In this document: positions 58,289-64,000 of the stretch, piece by piece
How positions within the stretch are numbered: position 1 is the stretch's first letter
Layout of the letters: each line of letters begins with the position of its first letter
Assembly (NCBI GenBank): GCA_038380435.1
Contig: JAWZYU010000019.1
Location: 24,639,801 to 24,703,800, forward strand
Length of the DNA stretch: 64,000 nucleotides
Reading direction: 5' to 3'
Origin: Ryuthela nishihirai
Taxonomy: Eukaryota > Arthropoda > Arachnida > Araneae > Heptathelidae
The notes under the pieces: generated by a model
Seen by the model: only the letters and a program-made list of their open reading frames with translations
Databases searched by the model: none
What the model was told of the DNA's origin: nothing
Translations under genes and position numbers: made by a program

Positions 58289-58479
58289 TTATATCTGGAG
58301 AGCAATAGTCATCAACAACAGTAAACTCTTGTTCCCAAGATTGCTCCAATGCACATTTAAATTTAATGTGCTGGGAGCTTACATACTATATCTGCTAGAA
58401 AACAATATATAACTACAGAATTTTTTTTTTGAAAATTTTTTGAGAATTGCATTTCAGTCCTGATAGTTGAATGAGGGGG

Positions 58480-58615
58480 GGGGGGGCTGAATTTGAATCT
58501 CAGATAGGCATGGGCTTTTTGTGTTGTCTTTCTGCTGCTCACCTTCACAGCTCTTCTCTGTTCTGCTCCTGTCAGACATCTGTGAAAATCAGCTGCTCAA
58601 TTCGTAATTTTTTTT
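58480..58615 (+). mobile_element. SINE-B fragment
   Basis: tttgaatctcagataggcat, tgtctttctgctgctcacc, ctgctcctgtcagaca and aaatcagctgctcaatt match SINE-B without its head. Preceded by a run of about ten G bases. Confidence 0.6.
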
Positions 58616-59489
58616 TTATTTGTAAAAGTTTAGAAATTTAAGCTGAAGATAAAAATTTTTCTGATTTATTATTTAAAAAGTGGATTTAAAAAAATCTTGG
58701 GGTTACTGTAAACTCTATTATTGCAAGTTTACATTGCAATTCTTACTTCTTCTATGTTTCAAAATTATCAGTCAGAAATGTTCTTTACCCTGTTACTATT
58801 CCTTATTTTCTGATACTTTTACATTGTTTTATTATTAAAGAAATTTAGTGGAGAAATGGTTATTTTTGATTAGAGATAATTCATCTATTTCATGAAGCAT
58901 ATATTTAAATTTTTGCTTCACATTTTGTTTTGCTATTTTTAAATTAATATTTAAAATAATTATATTTATCAAATTTTAAAGAAAATTTTTTTTATAAATC
59001 TGATGAATGAAAGCAAAAATTATTAGCAAGCCTTTGGTTTCATTTTTCATGAAACTTGGACAGATTTGCATTCATCTTGCCAAACACCAATGTATAATAT
59101 TTTTAAGTTTTTTTTTCTTTCTTTCTTTTTCATTATTAATGCACACTTATTACAATTTGGTAATAGTTGGTAATAGTTTTTTTTCCAATTTAGAAATAAA
59201 AATTTTCCATTGTGATAATGCACAACTAAATCAAAAAATAGTTTTCATCTCATTTTCAATACTACAGAGTTAAGCTTTATATGCTGTAAAATACATATAT
59301 TCCTAATTTTTCTGTATATTTTTATTTTTTATTATTCAATTATTTTTTAAATTGTCTTGAATTTTAAACACAATTTTTCATGCACTAAGCTGTTACGTTA
59401 TGGCTACTGCCCATTTTAGTGAGACTTACCATGTAAGCATGTATGATGTGATAACATGTCATGCTTTATCTGCAATTATGCTGAAGGTA

Positions 59490-59805
59490 CTCATATATGG
59501 CTATCCATTTCCTACATCAAGATGCCTTCTTTCAACAAGACAATGACTCATCCCATCATTCCCATCCGGTGAAGGACTGGTTGAAGGAGCATTCAAGTGA
59601 ATTCACAGCCCTCAAATGGCCCTCTCCGGATTTGAACCTCATCGAGCATCTGTGTGAGAAGTTCTGTTCTTGAGCCCAAAACCCACCATCAATAATGCTC
59701 AACACTTTACAGACAGTTATCCTGGTATCATAGGCCGCAATACCACCCAAATGTTTCTGGCACCTGTATCATGTCATGATGTTTTGCTGCTGTTGTGAGG
59801 GTAAA
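59490..59805 (+). pseudogene. Tc1-like transposase, second copy, 3' part
   Basis: Reads DAFFQQDNDSSHHSHPVKD, then WLKEHSSEFTALKWPS and PDLNLIEHLCEKF, the C-terminal catalytic part of the same family as the 57.1-58.3 kb element. It is better kept at the QQDN box. Near 59780 gttttgctgctgttgtgagg matches the older copy. No ends were found. Confidence 0.75.
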
Positions 59806-60481
59806 AATATAAAAAAAAAAATCCAATGTTGGATTTTTTTTTATTACATTGGATGTCTGAAAAGATATCCAATGTTGTGGAAATCAGCCCAATATTATAT
59901 GCAAGTGCACTGCATACAGCTTTAGTAGCAATTATAGTGACATCTGCATCTTGCACTCTGCCATAATCTAATTTACATAGTTAATTCCCAAACAACTGTG
60001 GTTTTTGATTCAGTTCCAGAAAGTTATGCAATGAATGCAAGGATGAGTGTTAAAAATAATTATAGAAATACTGAAATAAATTAAAGCAGGAAAAAAAAGG
60101 GAGTAAAATGAGGAGAAAATAGATGTGCATACTATGTAATTGCTTACAAAAATCATCCAATTTTAAAAAGAAAAGTTTTCAGTTAATTTTTAGGAGAATT
60201 TCGAAACTTTAAGAAAAAAAAAAATTTGTTGATTATAGTCAAAATTAAACTTGCAAGTATGAGAGTTGCTTCAAAATGGGGAAATGAAAAGAAACTGACC
60301 AGAGTGCTGAAAGAAATTATTTCATCTTAATAAATTCTGTATGAAATGCAAAAGAATTACTTTAGAAGTCTGAACTATATGTAAAAAAAATTCAAATGTG
60401 AAGTACTTATTTTTTTTATTGAAGATTTATTTGTTGTGCTAGCGACATTGACAAGCATCTATGCTTCTGATCTGTTAGAAG

Positions 60482-60602
60482 TTGTACATTCTGAATCATT
60501 CTGTAGAGGAAATTTTGACTTATCTTTAAATCTTCCAGGGCCATGAGCACTGTAATGCATATCAGTCAAAATTTCCTCTACAGAATGATTCAGAATGTAC
60601 AA
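60482..60602. repeat. Perfect 39-bp inverted repeat, 43-nt spacer
   Basis: 60482-60520 (starts TTGTACATTCTGAATC) is the exact reverse complement of 60564-60602. The right arm and following 55 bases match 36765-36835, so it belongs to a repeated sequence. Confidence 0.95.
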
Positions 60603-62078
60603 TCATCTGGAAAAGGCCAGAGACAAATTCTCATCTCTAGCATCATTAAAGGTGTCTTTCTTCATCGCACCTACTGACCTTGAAATGCTTTCTAGGGACA
60701 TTAACAGAGGGTGTTGTAACACATTAGTCTGGTGCAAAAAGCGAGGTGTGTTGCCAAAAATTTGTTCCTTTCTGTGGATTACAATTGAGAATCTGACATT
60801 TCATCACAAAGAGTTGACAACATTGTCCAGCCACCTGAGAAGGAAATACATAATTCAACTGCAACAAATATTAAACAATTGAAATCCCAATGTAGGACTG
60901 TAAAAAACATAACAATGGCAATTCTTTTTTTAAACTAATAATTCTTTCAATTTACTTATAGAATTTAAATTCAATATTTTGAGTGCAAAATACTTTGAAA
61001 TTATTTATTTTATATTTCTTTTGTATTGTGACAAATTCTATGGTGAAGTTTTATTTTTAAAAAAATGTGAATTTATGGCTCTTTGTTGTATTTAGTTAAA
61101 GCAATTTTTAATGCATTTCAATTTTTATTTTCCTTGTAAAATATTTTAATTTTAAAATTTTTACATTTTCTTGACTCTAATAAATAATTTGATAAAATAA
61201 CTGACATAAGAATTCAGAATTCTTTAGGATTTGAATATGCATCATAATGTAAAAAAAAGAATTGAGAATTCATGTTATAAAATATATGTTGGATGCTCTG
61301 AAGTACTAATTTTCAAACTGCATTTAGCTGTGAAACACTTGAAATATGTTGCAACAATATGAAGAACCAACACTCTTCTCACGCACTATACAAAGTACAA
61401 AGTACACTCAACATATATACTCCAATCTCAATCTTGTGCCTAAGTAATTGGGCCTTTAATTGTGGCCCTTCTTTCATATTACATTCCCAAAAATTAAAAG
61501 AAAAAGCACACAATGGGATTAGTATTATGAGAAATGCTGCACTTTAACAACTGAACTAGGACTTCCCAGTGTGAAGCAGTGTTGATATCTATTATAGATA
61601 ATATACATAGACAGATCATAACAACAATTCAAATGATTAAGATAAATGCATATTTAACTTAATATGCAGAAATTATGATTACTGCTGTATATTTAGTTGT
61701 TGATTACAACTAACTATACAGTTTGCTTTCAGTCTAATACATTGAAGAAAAAAAAAAGGAACAAAATTAAAGAAATGATTGTGTAAATTGAAGATAGCAC
61801 TTATATATAATGTAACACTTTATAAATTAAGAAATATGCCATTTAAACAATGTATCCAAAAAATTTATGTTTTCATATAAATAATTTAAAGTGCATCATT
61901 GGGATTTCAGATAACTACAGTACTATGAAATTCACTTTGGTAAACTTTAACAATAATTATTTACTTTATGATATGCAAATATACTGCTGACATACATAGT
62001 GATCTTTATATCACAGAATTTAAACTAAAGTGGTACTATGACAAAAAAAAGTTTACCATGAAAATTCACTTTTTTTAC

Positions 62079-62236
62079 CTGCTCCTGGAGTAGAAGGAGC
62101 TCCTGGCGTCATTGGACTGTAGCCATATCCAGATGGTGATGGTGTTCCTTGAAATCCCGTGGGACTTGGTGTAGCTACATAGCCAGAGGGACTAGGAGTA
62201 CCTGCTGGAATGTTATTCATTGGATAAAAGTTATAT
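62079..62236 (-). CDS. SUPT5H: SUPT5H exon (TPSP-box C-terminal region)
   Basis: 158 bases. It codes [19 protein letters not shown], then [18 protein letters not shown] and [16 protein letters not shown]. Three TPSPxG(Y/F) boxes correspond to the second C-terminal repeat region of animal Spt5. In the family, Thr/Ser residues of the C-terminal repeats are targets of the elongation kinase P-TEFb. [11 protein letters not shown] is nearly invariant in animals. Acceptor ttaattcaag precedes a single base that completes a codon from the upstream exon (not in the window). The donor is gtaaaa after GCAG, leaving a split Gly codon that joins perfectly to the 56048 exon. Confidence 0.9.
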
Positions 62237-63529
62237 CTTGAATTAAAAAAATACATAAATATGATTTAAACAAAATAATCTTAAATCTCATTTAATATAC
62301 TATTAGCGAATTTGAACTTGGCACTGAGCACTAGTTTTGCATTACAGCTGTACAGAACTTCCTACAAGCATAATGAATTTAATGATAACCAAGAGCAGAG
62401 TCTATTAATTAAATATCAAAAAGAAATTTTATCAGCAAGAGTACTGCATATAATTTAAAAGTACCAGGAAATTAAAATTAACTAAGCCACGGGGCACTTC
62501 TAAACTCACCAAGAGCACATAGTTTAATACACAAACAAAAAAAAAACCTCCCCATTTATTATTAGTTACCATCATCTAAAGCAGAAATATGCAACCTGTC
62601 ATTTGTGAGAACCACACTGTATAACATCCTTTACTGATGCCTGTGGGCACAATCCTAAAGTAAAATTTTGTCTGCTTTTACTGACAATGCTATATCTGGT
62701 TCAGGAAAAAACCAGAATTCCTTTCGAACAGTACAAAAACAAACAATATTGTATATTATTTGCTAAAACAATGAATTTAGGTTCCATATTTTTATAACAA
62801 ATTTCTTAAAATCTTAAAATAATTTGTTTAAAATTTTGCATTATCCCCAGTTGGTAACCATTGGAATAATCAGTTATATTACAAAATTTTTTAATTACTT
62901 TTATTTAGATGAGGGCCATCAACAATATTGGTGCTCATTGATTCTGTTCTTAGCCCCTTTACTGCCTGCCAATTCTGTCTTTGGATGACTTGGTGCTCTC
63001 CACTCAAAATAGGTTTCAAACCCCTAAAGTTATCAATGATAAATATCTAGTATCCAGGCAATGGCTGCAGTCAGGCTGTTCCATCAACTGAGCTGACTAA
63101 TAATCTGTGTATTACAAAAAGTCAATGGGAGCTATCAACTGTCATTAATATTGCTGAAGTACAGACATTGGAGTAATGTCCTAGATGTGGCAAGATAGAT
63201 GGTTGTTATCCATCCATGTTGGAGATAGTTGAGGTAAGTTCATCACTCCAAGTGAACCATTGAAGAGGAATTGCAAGTTCACATATGAAATTGCAAGTGA
63301 ATCATTGGAAAATGGAGTTGATTTCTCAAAGTTTACAAAGATAAACAATAAAACTGGATATCACTCAAGGTTCAAGGTATTGTATGTTCATGATGAAATT
63401 AGCCTCCAAAGAGGGCTCCCTACACCAGTCACAACAGAAAGGCAAGATAGCAGAGGTAGAAGAAACTGCCTCTCAGCTATCTCTCAAAACTATTAAGTGT
63501 ACTAATCTCAAAAAAGAAAAAAAAAAACA
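62237..63529. other. SUPT5H intron, no further exon seen
   Basis: Searched by eye for a minus-strand exon of Spt5 and none found. AT-rich, with low-complexity A runs near 62530 and 63510. Confidence 0.5.
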
Positions 63530-63970
63530 TTAGACTTTGCAGAAGAGGCCAATGTTCTGAAAGAAATCAGTGACCAGTTGAAAGCACATTCGCTGCAGCT
63601 TCAGATTGTGGTGGTGACCAAGTAGGGATGTGATGGAGTAGTCAGTGGTTCCGATAGCATGAAGCTCTCGGAACAGAGCTTCTCTTTCAGCATTGTAGCG
63701 AGAACAGTTGAGCAATACGTGACATACAGTCTCAGGTGTGCTGCATGTAGCACAGTTGGGACTGTACGCTCTACCAAGAGTGTGAAGCAAAGAATTGCTG
63801 TAGATGACACCAACTCGGAGATGATGAAGGAGGGTCTCCTCAGCTCTGCAGAGGTTATCGAGGTTAGGAGCAGTGAGAGAAGGGACAACCAGGTACCTGA
63901 ATGAGGAACAACTGGAGTCCCTCTGCCACTGGAAATGACAATACTGGCTCATCAGTTGTGAGACAAACAT
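63530..63970 (-). pseudogene. RNase H LINE, C-terminal tail
   Basis: A 146-codon open frame. It contains EETLLHHLRVGVIYSNSLLH, CATCSTPETVCHVLLNC (C-x2-C-x7-H-x4-C zinc knuckle) and NAEREALFREL. This tail follows RNase H in I/Jockey-like LINEs and is common in chelicerate elements. The end of the element is marked by a poly-T/A run near 63510-63527 in the minus sense. The RNase H itself would lie beyond the window, so completeness is unknown. Confidence 0.75.
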
Positions 63971-64000
63971 CTTGCAGTCACTAAGAGAGAGAGAGTAGAT

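Noticed and set aside
62237..64000. Further upstream SUPT5H exon
   Set aside because: No minus-strand stretch resembling Spt5 with splice sites was found. The next exon is probably beyond the window.

Overview
The window looks like a piece of an intron-rich, AT-rich animal nuclear chromosome, most likely from an arthropod. A chelicerate would fit, but I cannot prove that from sequence alone. The only host gene I recognise is the 3' part of the transcription elongation factor gene SUPT5H (Spt5), on the minus strand. Four coding exons at 62236-62079, 56048-55936, 53846-53751 and 49148-49008 join in frame. They encode the TPSP-box part of the C-terminal region and the last KOW domains, and end in TGA at 49008-49010. 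Upstream exons lie beyond 64000. Introns of 2.1-6.0 kb are filled with transposons.

Almost everything else is transposon or satellite DNA. Five copies of one RTE-type LINE (apurinic endonuclease plus reverse transcriptase, ending in a GAT microsatellite) lie at about 5.5-6.0, 6.2-8.6, 24.9-28.2, 42.6-44.4 and 44.6-48.0 kb. A sixth remnant is only a 3' tip, at 41.6 kb. The 6.2-8.6 kb copy is 5'-truncated but keeps an uninterrupted reverse transcriptase frame. A second LINE type with RNase H (I/Jockey-like) is at 1.2-3.95 kb, with tail fragments at 32.9-33.3 and 63.5-64.0 kb. A tRNA-headed SINE of about 390 bp (called SINE-A here) occurs many times, and six copies have recognisable target-site duplications. 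Two further tRNA-headed families are called SINE-B and SINE-C.

DNA transposons include a Tc1-like element with both inverted ends (57.1-58.3 kb), Tigger/pogo remnants (28.4-29.5 and 52.9-53.7 kb), a Tigger-like MITE split by a SINE (20.8-21.4 kb), two hAT-type elements (39.3-40.1 and 52.2-52.6 kb), and a broken gene of a widespread but unnamed transposon-associated family (35.0-35.9 kb). Satellites include a 33-bp minisatellite (15.6-16.1 kb), a 35-bp array (16.75-16.89 kb), a roughly 245-bp complex repeat (18.2-19.8 kb), and an element built of four units of about 145 bp, seen in opposite orientations at 31.5 and 46.5 kb.

Layout: 0-31 kb and 36-48 kb are mainly LINE/SINE DNA. The 31-36 kb stretch is a cluster of unclassified repeats and broken transposon genes. 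From 48.85 kb to the right end is the SUPT5H 3' half. The nested insertions give a readable order of events: SINE-A inserted into the Tigger-like MITE and into two old LINE copies, and SINE-B inserted into a hAT element. I found no rRNA, CRISPR or prokaryote-type operon. I did not find a convincing new multi-gene system. The most unusual items are a perfect 60-bp palindrome, a perfect 39-bp inverted repeat, the four-unit element, and the unclassified repeat that adjoins the unnamed transposon gene.
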